Of a stretch of DNA of 64,000 bases, positions 9,082 through 18,046 are shown in pieces (within the stretch, counting starts at the first letter, position 1; each line of letters starts with the position of its first letter). This stretch comes from Bacillus marinisedimentorum. Lineage in GTDB: Bacteria; Bacillota; Bacilli; Bacillales; Bacillaceae_O. The translations under genes were made by a program, and so were the position numbers. The notes under the pieces were generated by a model, which was not told the origin of the DNA, searched no databases, and worked only from the letters and a program-made list of their open reading frames with translations. Where the stretch lies: positions 1-64,000 of the forward strand of contig NZ_LWBL02000043.1 of NCBI RefSeq assembly GCF_001644195.2. Reading direction: 5' to 3'.

Positions 9082-10098
9082 TTAAAGCTTTGTATATTCA
9101 GGATCTGCGACTTTGACGAGCTGCTTGCCAAGATTTTTTCCTTCAAACAACCCGATGAAGGCCTGCGGAATATTTTCAAATCCGTCTATAACCGTTTCTT
9201 CATATTTTAACTTTCCTGATTTCAGCCAATCGGCCAGCTGCAGGGCACCGTCAAGAAATTGATTGGAATAATCACCGACTATGAACCCTTTCATCAGGGC
9301 GCTTGATTTAATCAGTTTGCTCTGGACCCGCGGACCAAGATTTTCTCCTATAGCGTTATAAGATGAAATGGCTCCGCACACCGGTATGCGGGCATGCTTG
9401 TTCAGCATATCCATCACCGCATCGGAAATGACGCCGCCGACATTGTCAAAGTAGACATCAACGCCATCCGGGCAGGCATCCCTGAGCGCTTCATGGAGGT
9501 ATTCGGTCGTCTTGTAGTTAATTGCTGCATCAAAACCGAGTTCCGTCAGCAAGTACCCCGTTTTTTCATCCGTTCCTGCAATACCGACCACACGTGCTCC
9601 CTTGATGCGGGCGATCTGGCCGGCAACTGAGCCCACAGCCCCTGCTGCACCTGATACGACAACTGTTTCGCCTTCTTTCGGTTTGCCGATATCAAGCATT
9701 CCGAAGTAGGCAGTCAAGCCAGTCAGGCCGAGTATCCCCAGTGCTGTCGTGACAGGGGCCAGATTCGGGTCCACTTTTCGGACTTCTCTGTCATGAGCTG
9801 CCGAGTATTCCTGCCAGCCAAGCATTCCGGTCACAATATCACCCTGGCGGAATTTTTCGGATTTTGATTCCACAACTTCACCGACAATTCCGCCGCTGAT
9901 CACTTCATCAAGTTGAAATGGTTCGATATAAGACTTTGCATCTACCATACGCCCGCGCATATAAGGGTCAACGGACATATAGAGGGTTTTCACCAGAACC
10001 TTGCCATTATCAATTTCCGGCACGGGAACATCAACAAAACGGAAATCCTCAGAAACCGGCATTCCTTTTGGTCTTCTTGCCAACTGGATTTGCTGCAT
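9082..10098 (-). CDS. yfmJ: NADP-dependent medium-chain oxidoreductase (YfmJ/CurA/leukotriene-B4-dehydrogenase type)
   Basis: A 338-residue zinc-free medium-chain dehydrogenase/reductase that probably reduces alpha,beta-unsaturated ketones or aldehydes with NADPH. The signature MSVDPYMRGRM near residue 43 and the nucleotide-binding loop VVVSGAAGAVGSVAGQ near residue 145 are clear. No structural zinc lobe is present. Two in-frame ATGs occur at 10104 and 10098. AGGAGGAG abuts the first but is correctly spaced from the second, so I place the start at 10098. It is transcribed alone, with a terminator right behind it. Confidence 0.9.
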   Translation of the reverse strand: MQQIQLARRPKGMPVSEDFRFVDVPVPEIDNGKVLVKTLYMSVDPYMRGRMVDAKSYIEPFQLDEVISGGIVGEVVESKSEKFRQGDIVTGMLGWQEYSAAHDREVRKVDPNLAPVTTALGILGLTGLTAYFGMLDIGKPKEGETVVVSGAAGAVGSVAGQIARIKGARVVGIAGTDEKTGYLLTELGFDAAINYKTTEYLHEALRDACPDGVDVYFDNVGGVISDAVMDMLNKHARIPVCGAISSYNAIGENLGPRVQSKLIKSSALMKGFIVGDYSNQFLDGALQLADWLKSGKLKYEETVIDGFENIPQAFIGLFEGKNLGKQLVKVADPEYTKL

Positions 10099-10327
10099 GT
10101 GCATCTCCTCCTATGTATTTTTGGCTGTCTGCTGCTGACTGCTGCGGCTGCAAAGCCGGGAAGCATTTCTTTCATAAGGCAGCCAGCGCCTTCCTAAACG
10201 TTCTTCGACTCTATTCCCTTTTCATCCTTCATCTAGTCCCCGGAAATTAGAATTCAGGCGGAAAGTGTGTTTTAATGAGGAATAAGCGAAACGGGAAAAA
10301 CCTAAAAATGATAATGGAGCAGATAAC

Positions 10328-11527
10328 ATGAGAAATGAGATACGATTGAACGTCCAGGCAAAGTTTGTAAAAAAATATCAAAGCGGTTATCCGCTGCTTT
10401 TCAAGGAGGCAGTTTCAAACATTTCGGCGCTCAAGGAAGAAGGATCGCTGTTTACTCTCAAAGACAGCAGCGGTTCATTTGTCGCACGGGGGTATTATGG
10501 GAAACAGAATAAAGGATACGGATGGGTGCTGAGCCGCAAAGAAAGCGAAGCAATCGACCAAACATTTTTTGATCGCAGAATAAAGGCAGCAATTGATTAC
10601 AGATCCTCACTCTACGATGATCCGGATACAACCGCTTTCCGGGTGTTCAATGGCGAAGGAGATGGAATCGGGGGCCTTACGATCGATTATTTTGACGGAT
10701 ATTTTCTGGTCAATTGGTACAGTCTCGGCATTTATACGTTCAGGGCAGAAGTCATTGAAGCATTGAAAAAATCTGCGGACTATAAAGGGATATACGAGAA
10801 AAAGCGATTTGACGCAAAAGGGCAGTACATTGACGACGATGACTTTGTCGATGGCGAACGGGCAGAATTCCCGTTGATCGTGAAAGAAAACGGCGCCCAT
10901 TTTGCCGTCTATTTAAATGAAGGCGCAATGGTCGGTGTGTTTCTTGACCAGCGCGAGGCCAGAAAGGCGATCCGCGATAAGTATGCAGAAGGCAAGAGGG
11001 TATTGAATACTTTTTCCTACACCGGCGCGTTTTCTGTTTTTGCGGCTCTTGGAGGCGCTGCGAAAACGACAAGCGTAGACCTGGCGAACCGCAGCCTGCC
11101 GAAAACGATCGAACAATTCAGCCTTAACGGGATCGACCATGAAGCACAGGATATCAGAGTGATGGACGTTTTCCGCTACTTCAACTATGCGAAGAAAAAC
11201 AACCTCAAATTTGATATGGTCATCCTAGACCCGCCAAGCTTTGCCCGTTCGAAGAAGAATACATTCAGTGCCGCCAAAGACTATAAGGATCTGCTAAAAG
11301 ATGCGATCGCCATTACAGAAGCAGGCGGCATCATCGCCGCTTCCACAAATGCTGCATCATTCGGCATGGACAAGTTCAAGGGATTCATTGACCGGGCATT
11401 CAAGGAAACAGGCGGGAAATACAAAATACTTGAGGAGTTTTCCCTTCCGGAAGACTTTCGTACGATCAAGTCATTTCCTGAAGGAGATTATTTGAAGGTT
11501 GTTTTCATTAGAAAAGCCAAACCTTAA
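10328..11527 (+). CDS. ywbD: RlmI-like class I SAM-dependent rRNA (cytosine-C5) methyltransferase
   Basis: A 399-residue protein with an N-terminal PUA domain (about residues 1-80), a linker, and a C-terminal Rossmann methyltransferase domain. The motif VLNTFSYTGAFSVFAALGGA (about 225-245) is motif I, and LDPPSFARSKK (about 305) is motif IV. In E. coli the family member RlmI makes m5C1962 in 23S rRNA. The Bacillus homologue is YwbD. The exact modified site here is inferred. ATG 10328 follows ATGGAG. A terminator follows at 11533. Confidence 0.88.
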   Translation: MRNEIRLNVQAKFVKKYQSGYPLLFKEAVSNISALKEEGSLFTLKDSSGSFVARGYYGKQNKGYGWVLSRKESEAIDQTFFDRRIKAAIDYRSSLYDDPDTTAFRVFNGEGDGIGGLTIDYFDGYFLVNWYSLGIYTFRAEVIEALKKSADYKGIYEKKRFDAKGQYIDDDDFVDGERAEFPLIVKENGAHFAVYLNEGAMVGVFLDQREARKAIRDKYAEGKRVLNTFSYTGAFSVFAALGGAAKTTSVDLANRSLPKTIEQFSLNGIDHEAQDIRVMDVFRYFNYAKKNNLKFDMVILDPPSFARSKKNTFSAAKDYKDLLKDAIAITEAGGIIAASTNAASFGMDKFKGFIDRAFKETGGKYKILEEFSLPEDFRTIKSFPEGDYLKVVFIRKAKP

Positions 11528-11532
11528 AAGCT

Positions 11533-11559
11533 GGGTCCTGGAAACAGGGCTCTTTTTTT
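11533..11559 (+). terminator. Rho-independent terminator of the RlmI-like gene
   Basis: An 8-bp stem (GGGTCCTG at 11533-11540, CAGGGCTC at 11545-11552, one G-T pair) with a GAAA loop, followed by seven T. Confidence 0.88.
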
Positions 11560-11662
11560 ATGGAAAGTGAAAATTATTTAAAGGTTTTTTAAAAAAATTA
11601 AGTTTTAATAAAAAAGTCCCGGGTAAGACACTCTACAGAAGAATTTATAAGGGGTGAATCAT

Positions 11663-12574
11663 ATGGCAGCAGATAAATATCCTTCCAGGAAAGGTGAACA
11701 TGTGGAGGTTTTTGAACGGAAAGATCCTGTAATTCATAACGAGTCCCCCGGAGTAGGTCCGCTTGGTCAACAGGAGCTGAACTTCTATGAACAAAATGGC
11801 TATATCATGTTCGAAAAGTTTTTCAACGATGAAGAAGTGGCCCGCATGAAGCAGGAATTGGAGCAGACAATGCATGAAAACCGGAGCCGGAATGCCGAAG
11901 ATGTCATTAAGGAGCCGGGAAGCGATGATGTAAGGTCGGTGTTTGAAGTCCATAAAAACCAAAATTTCTTCAAGGAATTATCGCAGGATGACCGGCTCGT
12001 GAAAGTTGCGGAGCAGCTGCTTGGAAGCGGGGTATACATCCACCAATCGCGAATCAATGCCAAGCCGGGTTTCAAAGGGAAAGAGTTTTACTGGCATTCC
12101 GATTTTGAGACCTGGCACGTGGAAGACGGCATGCCGAATATGCGTGCGCTCAGCTGTTCAATCATCCTGACGGACAACCACGAATTCAATGGCCCGCTCA
12201 TGCTTATTCCGGGCTCGCATAAGTGGTTCGTCACTTGTGCAGGTGAAACACCGGAGGATAACTTCAAATCGTCTTTGAAAAAGCAGGAAGTCGGTGTGCC
12301 GGATGAAGACAGCCTGAAATGGCTGACAGAAGAAGCCGGCAACAAAATCGATACGGCGACCGGCCCGGCAGGTTCCGTCATTTTCTTTGAGAGCAATACG
12401 ATGCATGGTTCAAGCGGAAACATTTCGCCTTTTCCGCGGAGCAATGTTTTCTTTGTTTATAATTCCATCGAGAACCAGCTTGTTTCGCCATTCTCAGGCC
12501 AGAAGGAGCGCCCGGAATTCCTTGCCAACCGGGAAGGTGTTGAAGCGATAAAACCGCATGAAAAAGTGAATTGA
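11663..12574 (+). CDS. ectD: Ectoine hydroxylase
   Basis: A 303-residue Fe(II)/2-oxoglutarate dioxygenase of the phytanoyl-CoA hydroxylase superfamily that converts ectoine to 5-hydroxyectoine. The EctD signature FYWHSDFETWH...EDGMP is intact. The iron ligands His145, Asp147 and His248 fall at the positions known for the Virgibacillus enzyme. I start at ATG 11663, which follows AAGGGGTG by six bases. An upstream in-frame GTG at 11654 lies inside that ribosome site. No ectABC biosynthesis genes are in the window, so ectoine must come from elsewhere in the genome or from uptake. Confidence 0.95.
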   Translation: MAADKYPSRKGEHVEVFERKDPVIHNESPGVGPLGQQELNFYEQNGYIMFEKFFNDEEVARMKQELEQTMHENRSRNAEDVIKEPGSDDVRSVFEVHKNQNFFKELSQDDRLVKVAEQLLGSGVYIHQSRINAKPGFKGKEFYWHSDFETWHVEDGMPNMRALSCSIILTDNHEFNGPLMLIPGSHKWFVTCAGETPEDNFKSSLKKQEVGVPDEDSLKWLTEEAGNKIDTATGPAGSVIFFESNTMHGSSGNISPFPRSNVFFVYNSIENQLVSPFSGQKERPEFLANREGVEAIKPHEKVN

Positions 12575-12590
12575 TAGATGAGTGGATAAG

Positions 12591-12619
12591 CCGGTTCCCT
12601 TGCAGGGAGCCGGTCTTTT
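12591..12619 (+). terminator. Rho-independent terminator of ectD
   Basis: A 10-bp stem (CCGGTTCCCT at 12591-12600, AGGGAGCCGG at 12604-12613, one G-T pair) with a TGC loop and a TCTTTTT tail. Confidence 0.9.
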
Positions 12620-12657
12620 TGTAAGGCAAGAAAGTATAAGGTTTTCAAGTAAGATTA

Positions 12658-12860
12658 GTGTCTAGCTCCAGGCGCCAGCGGGTATCGCTATAAGCGGTGA
12701 TTCCCTCGGAAGGGAAAACCGCTTTCCTGCAGGAATCCCCGCTAATGACCATGCGTTCCTGAAAAGGCCTTCGGAGCACTAATAAGGGAACGAATCGAGC
12801 CCATGTGCTCCCGAAAAGGCCTTCGGTGTACGCCGCTAAGCAGGCGTCTTACGCTTTTCT
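12658..12860 (+). repeat. Dispersed repeat family A, copy 1 (long form)
   Basis: Begins TCTAGCTCCAGGCGCCAGC and ends with CGCCGCTAAGCAGGCG then CTTACGCTTTTC, so the two ends are partly complementary and can close a large hairpin. Related copies are at 29012, 50955 and 52966. I know this type as a common non-coding repeat of Bacillaceae genomes. It fills most of the ~590-bp space between ectD and the AraC gene, which holds no gene. Confidence 0.75.
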
Positions 12861-12863
12861 TGC

Positions 12864-12895
12864 CGGAAAGAAAAGTATACAGTGAGCAAGGAAGT
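12864..12895 (+). repeat. Dispersed repeat family B, partial copy
   Basis: The segment AAAAGTATACAGTGAGCAAGG, read with its flanks, resembles the family B opening (AAGTATAnATTGTCAGCAAGGAAGTGTTT). It directly follows family A copy 1. Confidence 0.5.
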
Positions 12896-12947
12896 GTTTG
12901 GACGCAATGGCCAGCTGCGCCATGGTCTTTGACTGAAGACTCGCCTG

Positions 12948-13042
12948 AATTTTTTCAAATTTAGCTATTTATCTTTTTGTCTTGAGTTTTATTTTTTTAA
13001 ATGGGCAATTTATTTTTAATTTCCGCAGTTTTTCTTTTTTTA
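12948..13042 (-). repeat. Dispersed A-rich repeat family D, copy 1
   Basis: On the minus strand this ~95-bp A-rich segment aligns over its whole length with 56950-57042 with only small gaps, by eye about three quarters identical. The shared start is TAAAAAAAGAAAAAC followed by a GCG(G)AAATT block, and the shared end is AAATTTGAAAA. No coding function is evident. Confidence 0.65.
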
Positions 13043-13212
13043 GATGCAGCGGGGGCAAAAGCAAAAAAGCGTAAGAAAAAAGGACTTACCAGCACCCATA
13101 CAGTATATAAAAAGTGACAGCAGCAAACCACCTGTTCCAACACAGCACAAAATGACAGGCTGGTTATTCGAAGAGAGCGTAGGATAGAAATTGAAAGGAA
13201 GGGGGCAGTACC

Positions 13213-14073
13213 ATGGAAGAACTTCAGCGAATGATGGACAGCATTAATTTTATCGAAGACCGGCTCGACCAGGAGGTATCGATTGAGGAAGTTGCGGCTT
13301 CGGCCTGTTCGTCCAAGTTTCATTTCCAGCGGATGTTCCAGTTCATCACTGGTGTGACGGTGGCTGAATATATCCGTAGGAGGCGGCTTACAGTAGCGGC
13401 ACAGGAACTGTCGTCGACTTCAATAAAAGTCATTGACGTGGCGTTGAAGTACGGATATGAGACACCGGAATCTTTTTCGAAAGCGTTTCGGAAGATGCAC
13501 GGCATGAGCCCGTCCCAGGCACGGGAGTCTGGTAGGAGGCTGAAGGCCTATCCCCGCCTGTCCTTTCAAATCCAAATAAAGGGTGATCAAGATATGAATT
13601 ACCGGATTGTTGAAAAAGAAGCGTTTGAGGTGATTGGGAAAGGAAAGCGGGTACGTACGGCAAACGGAGAAAATATGAAAACGATTCCTGCTTTCTGGGA
13701 TGAAATGAACAAGAACGGCACGTCTGTGAAGCTTTGCAAGCCGGATAGTGAAGATGTGATGTACGGGATATGCATGGAGTTTGACCGGGATCTGGAAGAG
13801 TTCACGTATTTTATAGCAGGAAATAAACCCGACGGGACAGTGCCGGCGGAATTTGAGGTGAAGCAAATTCCCGCGTCCACCTGGGCGGTTTTTGATGTCA
13901 GGGGAGCAATGCCGGATGCTATGCAGAAAGTATGGGGCCGTATTTTTTCGGAATGGTTTCCAGCCACAGGGTATGCCCATGCGGAAGCTCCGGAACTGGA
14001 GTTATATTTGCCGGGCAACCCGGCGGATGAAGACTACCGCAGTGAAATATGGATTCCGATTATCAAAAAATAA
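13213..14073 (+). CDS. AraC-family transcriptional regulator with GyrI-like effector domain
   Basis: A 286-residue regulator. The first ~105 residues carry the two helix-turn-helix motifs of AraC/XylS proteins (VSIEEVAASACSSKFHFQRMF and the second around VIDVALKYGYETPESFSKAF). Residues about 125-286 form a GyrI-like/BacR ligand-binding domain (SOUL-like fold) that in relatives such as Rob, BmrR and SbmC binds small hydrophobic or cationic molecules. It is therefore likely a one-component sensor of a drug-like ligand; the target genes are unknown. ATG 13213 follows AAGGGGG. It is flanked by a terminator at 14105. Confidence 0.9.
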   Translation: MEELQRMMDSINFIEDRLDQEVSIEEVAASACSSKFHFQRMFQFITGVTVAEYIRRRRLTVAAQELSSTSIKVIDVALKYGYETPESFSKAFRKMHGMSPSQARESGRRLKAYPRLSFQIQIKGDQDMNYRIVEKEAFEVIGKGKRVRTANGENMKTIPAFWDEMNKNGTSVKLCKPDSEDVMYGICMEFDRDLEEFTYFIAGNKPDGTVPAEFEVKQIPASTWAVFDVRGAMPDAMQKVWGRIFSEWFPATGYAHAEAPELELYLPGNPADEDYRSEIWIPIIKK

Positions 14074-14104
14074 CAGTTATTTATTCTAAAGAAACTGAGA
14101 GTAG

Positions 14105-14129
14105 AAGGCGGGGATTATCCTGCCTTTTT
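14105..14129 (+). terminator. Rho-independent terminator of the AraC/GyrI gene
   Basis: An 8-bp stem (AAGGCGGG at 14105-14112, CCTGCCTT at 14119-14126, one G-T pair) with a T-run to 14129. Confidence 0.8.
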
Positions 14130-14142
14130 CTTATGGTTTGTC

Positions 14143-14173
14143 TAAAAAGGCTGACCCTTTTAAGTGGCCAGCC
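14143..14173 (-). terminator. Rho-independent terminator of the 114-residue gene
   Basis: On the minus strand GGCTGGCC (14173-14166) pairs with GGTCAGCC (14156-14149), followed by five T. Together with the terminator at 14105 it separates two convergent genes. Confidence 0.75.
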
Positions 14174-14180
14174 CCAACTA

Positions 14181-14525
14181 TCATTCCGCCTTGAATCCAA
14201 TCGTCTTTGCGTCTTCTGTCCCAAGGGTAGCTTCATTCGGGCAGGTAATGATTGATGCAATGTATTCCCACCTGATCATCATGTGGGCGGTTGTTTTGTT
14301 TTCTTTCTGTTCATCCGCAGGAAGCTGGCTGCCATCCGGATTGTGCGTAACCTTTCGGCGGTAGTGCGGATTCTCGAGCCAGACCCCATAGCTGTCTGAA
14401 TTCACCATTTTTGCAATTAGCCAGTCATCAGGGTAGTATATTCCGGTCACCTGTCCCGTTAATCCTTCGGGCAGGTTTTTGAATTTAACCTGGACTTCCC
14501 GGTCTTTCAACTCATTCAAGTACAT
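14181..14525 (-). CDS. Hypothetical protein, 114 residues
   Basis: I do not recognise a family. The protein begins MYLNELKDREVQVKF, has no signal peptide or membrane segment, and contains a central WLxNPHYRRKV stretch and one cysteine. The gene is credible. AGGAGGG lies five bases before the ATG, a terminator follows it, and codon use looks like the neighbours. A small beta-rich regulatory or stress protein is possible but not shown. Confidence 0.75.
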   Translation of the reverse strand: MYLNELKDREVQVKFKNLPEGLTGQVTGIYYPDDWLIAKMVNSDSYGVWLENPHYRRKVTHNPDGSQLPADEQKENKTTAHMMIRWEYIASIITCPNEATLGTEDAKTIGFKAE

Positions 14526-15016
14526 CTAATCCCTCCTGATAAATGGAACATTTCTCAGATTGATACTCTTCATTACTTTCATTACCTGAAACCCCGGGCT
14601 CTAAACGGGACGCCATTCTTTTAAAAGCTGCTTTGAGCATTTAGTTTTGGAGGAGGTGTTCATAGTTTCAGGCGAGATCGCTTCCGTTCAACCCCTGGCT
14701 TTACACTCGGGGTGCAGTCTGGGTCTTTAGAACTTAAATAGCCGAAGCCCCCATCATAATGGAATCAGGCTAACCCATGCGTTGAAAATTACTGAAAAAT
14801 AAGAAATTTGTTCCAAAAAAAGAGGACAAAGGGAACGTTTTTATAGGACAAACATCCTTCCTTTTACAGGAGGTTTTATAAGATTACGTAGGGCATATGC
14901 CATGAATGTGCAAAAAGGGAAAACAATGGGGCTGAAGTTATGTTTTACCGCGGACAAAAAGGGAAAACAGTAACGATTTCTATGTGTAATAATCAAAAGA
15001 GGGAGAGGATGAGAGC
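14526..15016. other. Gene-free region, ~490 bp
   Basis: No supported gene. AGGAGG-like sequences at about 14651 and 14871 are followed only by very short frames that start poorly. The second half (14860-15000) is purine-rich and holds a twice-repeated AAAAAGGGAAAACA block (about 14912 and 14957). The upstream region of the aminopeptidase gene must include its promoter, which I cannot place. Confidence 0.4.
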
Positions 15017-16003
15017 ATGTTGAACAAGAAAGGATTTCTTCTTACTGCGGTATTTATTCTGGTTATTTCATTACTGGCTTCGCCCGCCCTGGCGAAAAAC
15101 TATTACAAAGCATCAAAGGAGACGCCGGGAACTTCTGCTTACGAGCATGTTACATACCTTGCCGGTGAGTTTGGGGACCGTCCGGCGGGAACGGAAGATG
15201 AGAAACAGACCGCGGCTTACATTTACAACCAGTTTGCGGAACTTGGATATGGGCCCGAGTATCAAGAATTCAATTTTGAACATGATGCGAATCTGGTAGA
15301 TTCCCAGAATGTGATTGCCGTGAAAGAAGGCAGGTCAGATAAACAGATCATTATCGGCGCTCATTACGATACAGTTGATGGGGTGGAGGGCGTTGATGAT
15401 AATGGCTCTGGTGTCGGTGTCATGCTTGAAGTCGCCGAAAACTTAAAGGATTTGAAAACACCGTACACAATCAAGTTTATCGGCTTCGGTGCCGAAGAAC
15501 TGGGATTGGTCGGTTCTGAGCATTATGTTTCACAGATGAGCGAAAATGAGATTGACAATACGGTCGCAATGATTAATCTGGACAGCCTGGCTGCCGGTGA
15601 CAACATGCATGTATACGGGAATGACGGTGAAGAAGGCTGGGTCCGTGATCTTGCCTTGGATATCGCGAAAAAACGCAAGCTTGATGTCGGCACGAACCCG
15701 GGGCTGAATGAGCATTATCCGGCAGGCACGACGGGTGACTGGAGCGACCACGCACCGTTCAAGGAAGCGGGTATCCCTTATGCTTATTTGGAAGCGACCA
15801 ACTGGGAACTGGGTGACCTGGATGGGTACACACAGACAGAAAAACACGGGGAAATCTGGCATGTGCCTGAAAAGGACAACCTGGAATTTATCCAGGCAGA
15901 ATTCCCGGGCCGGATTGAAGAACGGCTGAGCACATTCTCCCAATTGCTGACAGAACTTGTCCAGAAAATCAACCATGGAACTGTTGAACGGAATAACGGA
16001 TAA
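15017..16003 (+). CDS. Secreted M28 family zinc aminopeptidase
   Basis: A 328-residue exported peptidase related to Bacillus YwaD and to the Iap-type aminopeptidases. A signal peptide (basic MLNKK, hydrophobic core, SPALA then K) ends near residue 26. The metal-binding motifs of clan MH are visible: GAHYDTV (His/Asp), VDDNGSG (Asp), GFGAEELGLVG (Glu-Glu), MINLDSL (Asp) and a late SDHAPF (His). It likely removes N-terminal residues from peptides outside the cell. ATG 15017 follows GGGAGAGG. A terminator follows. Confidence 0.9.
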   Translation: MLNKKGFLLTAVFILVISLLASPALAKNYYKASKETPGTSAYEHVTYLAGEFGDRPAGTEDEKQTAAYIYNQFAELGYGPEYQEFNFEHDANLVDSQNVIAVKEGRSDKQIIIGAHYDTVDGVEGVDDNGSGVGVMLEVAENLKDLKTPYTIKFIGFGAEELGLVGSEHYVSQMSENEIDNTVAMINLDSLAAGDNMHVYGNDGEEGWVRDLALDIAKKRKLDVGTNPGLNEHYPAGTTGDWSDHAPFKEAGIPYAYLEATNWELGDLDGYTQTEKHGEIWHVPEKDNLEFIQAEFPGRIEERLSTFSQLLTELVQKINHGTVERNNG

Positions 16004-16009
16004 ATGCAA

Positions 16010-16054
16010 ACAAGCTGCTTCCCGCCAAAATGGGAACTGCAGCTTGTTTTGTTT
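16010..16054 (+). terminator. Rho-independent terminator of the aminopeptidase gene
   Basis: The outer stem ACAAGCTGC (16010-16018) / GCAGCTTGT (16039-16047) is extended inside by TTCCC/GGGAA and followed by TTTTGTTT. Confidence 0.85.
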
Positions 16055-16075
16055 ACTAGAGTAATAGACACAGTA

Positions 16076-18046
16076 TCAAAAGTGTTCATTTATAAAGGAG
16101 GGAAGGTTCTCATCGGCAAACACGCCGATAAAGCGCATGCCGTCATGCATCGTGAATTTCACACCGTATTCGCTTTTTGGAGCTTCATAAGGATCACTGT
16201 ATAGAAGGAGTGCTTCCTCAATCAATTGTTTCTCTTCAACTTTCATTGTATTTTTATCGGTGGAATAGTCCTCGAATTTACTTTCCAACGGTTCCGGATA
16301 ATTGATATCGATTTTTTCTTTAAGCTGGAATATTTCCATGGAAGCAACTTCATCCGCATTCAACCTGGCTTTTTCAAGATAGCCTTTGTCGGCGAGCCAC
16401 TGTTCAATTTCATCGTGGGCTTTGGCAAAAGCATAGTGATGGCGGTCATCATTCGAAAATAAAAATTCGATGTCCCCCCAGCGTTTCCGCTTATCATTCA
16501 TTTCATCAACGGAAAGGGACAAGATTTCCCGCTTCAATAAGGCTTTTAAAGCAGATATTTCCTCCTGGTCGACAATCGTGATTCCTTCATCATAACGTTC
16601 TACAGGGAGAAACGTTATTTTATCAACCGGCATATCGAGCTGATGCAGCGCGAACCGGTCCCGTTTATACGGCCGGGCTTCAAGGATGGGCTTCAGTTCA
16701 TACTGGAACATATCAAGCGAAATGGTGTACTCCCTGACTATTTTTTCTCCGTTATTCAAATCATAGGCGATGAATACGGGCCTCAAAGTGGACGGGTGGC
16801 CGGATACTTCAGGCTGCCTGGCGGCTATCTGGTCATGAAGGGTGCGGACAGCCTGGATGTACTGTTGGTCATCTGAAAAAGGAGTCCTGTTTTCAGCAAT
16901 TTTTTGGTGTAATTGATACGCATCTTCGCCAAAATACACACCTGCTATTTCATCAGCGGCAGGTACATTTGACTCATAGCCGAATACATCGGCCTGTACA
17001 CTGAACAATAAGAGCGCAATGATGGCGGCATAACCGGCAAAACCGCCGGCTGTGCGAAGCTGGAACACCCGCCAGGACTTTTGCAAAACCATATACGCAA
17101 CAAGGTAGCCGGCGGCAGCGCCGAACAGGTAGCCAAAAACCAGCCAGAATGTATTATATTGCTGGTATTCAGTGAAATACGTACCACCCAAAAGCATGGC
17201 GCAAAACGTGACACCGGAAAGAAAAATCGGCCTCAGGAACCGGAATGATAACGGCTGCGTTACAGTTTCAAGGCTGCGGTTCCTATACAGTACAAACCCT
17301 GCTAGAAAGAATATAACGATCAGCGCGATATAATAGGCCAGTTCCGCCGATGTCAGAAGATTCTCCGGTCGGATTGAAATGAACCTGATCGCAGGAGACC
17401 AATTTTCCACACGGGACGTTTCAATATACCGTTCAGAAAATCCGTACAGGAAGATTTTCAATTGATAGCTTACGAGAAGTGCAAGGCCGGCCGGCAGAAA
17501 CAGAAAAATGATTGTTAGAATTCCCTGTGCAACAGACATGCCTGTCAACATGCCGACAAACACTGTAAATAAAAAGGAGAACACGCTGATAAGCGTTAGA
17601 ATAGCGCCCCATTCCAGCAAACTTGAAGGTTGGAGCATCGGTGATACATTCGTTCCCAGCAAAATGAGTGCAGTAATTGCGGCATTCAGCCAGATCGGTA
17701 TCATAAGGAGCAGAACCCCGCTGGCGGCATGATTTATGTACAATCCTCCACGCCTGATCGGCAGGCTGTGCACCATATCCGCAGCGTCCTTCATCATCAA
17801 ATAACGGAATAGGAAAATACCGGCTCCGATTGAAACTCCAATTGTTGCCACTGCACTTATTTCAAAACCAGCATCAAAAATATTTTTCAGGTAATGATAG
17901 ATATGGTCATCGTTTGAAGCCGCCATCAAAAACTGAAGCGGAAAGATAAAAAATAACCCGACAAAAAACAAAAGGCTGATCCAGCCGTGCTGTTTGAAGT
18001 CCTGCTTCATAACTCCCCGGTTAAAGAAGGACATTTTCGATTTCAT
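16076..18046 (-). CDS. ABC-2 type transporter permease (large, DUF6449-like C-terminus)
   Basis: A 656-residue permease with six or more membrane segments in the first ~370 residues and a long soluble, probably extracytoplasmic, C-terminal region rich in charged residues. It lies directly behind an ABC ATPase gene and forms the membrane half of that exporter-type ABC system. I place the start at ATG 18046 because GGGGGAT precedes it with normal spacing. The reading frame opens further upstream, inside the ATPase gene. The start overlaps the ATPase stop by 26 bp, which suggests translational coupling. Substrate unknown. Confidence 0.82.
   Translation of the reverse strand: MKSKMSFFNRGVMKQDFKQHGWISLLFFVGLFFIFPLQFLMAASNDDHIYHYLKNIFDAGFEISAVATIGVSIGAGIFLFRYLMMKDAADMVHSLPIRRGGLYINHAASGVLLLMIPIWLNAAITALILLGTNVSPMLQPSSLLEWGAILTLISVFSFLFTVFVGMLTGMSVAQGILTIIFLFLPAGLALLVSYQLKIFLYGFSERYIETSRVENWSPAIRFISIRPENLLTSAELAYYIALIVIFFLAGFVLYRNRSLETVTQPLSFRFLRPIFLSGVTFCAMLLGGTYFTEYQQYNTFWLVFGYLFGAAAGYLVAYMVLQKSWRVFQLRTAGGFAGYAAIIALLLFSVQADVFGYESNVPAADEIAGVYFGEDAYQLHQKIAENRTPFSDDQQYIQAVRTLHDQIAARQPEVSGHPSTLRPVFIAYDLNNGEKIVREYTISLDMFQYELKPILEARPYKRDRFALHQLDMPVDKITFLPVERYDEGITIVDQEEISALKALLKREILSLSVDEMNDKRKRWGDIEFLFSNDDRHHYAFAKAHDEIEQWLADKGYLEKARLNADEVASMEIFQLKEKIDINYPEPLESKFEDYSTDKNTMKVEEKQLIEEALLLYSDPYEAPKSEYGVKFTMHDGMRFIGVFADENLPSFINEHF

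Noticed and set aside
14640-14735. Short GTG-started frame after GGAGGAGG at about 14651
   Set aside because: The start codon touches the ribosome site and the frame ends after 24 codons without any family resemblance.
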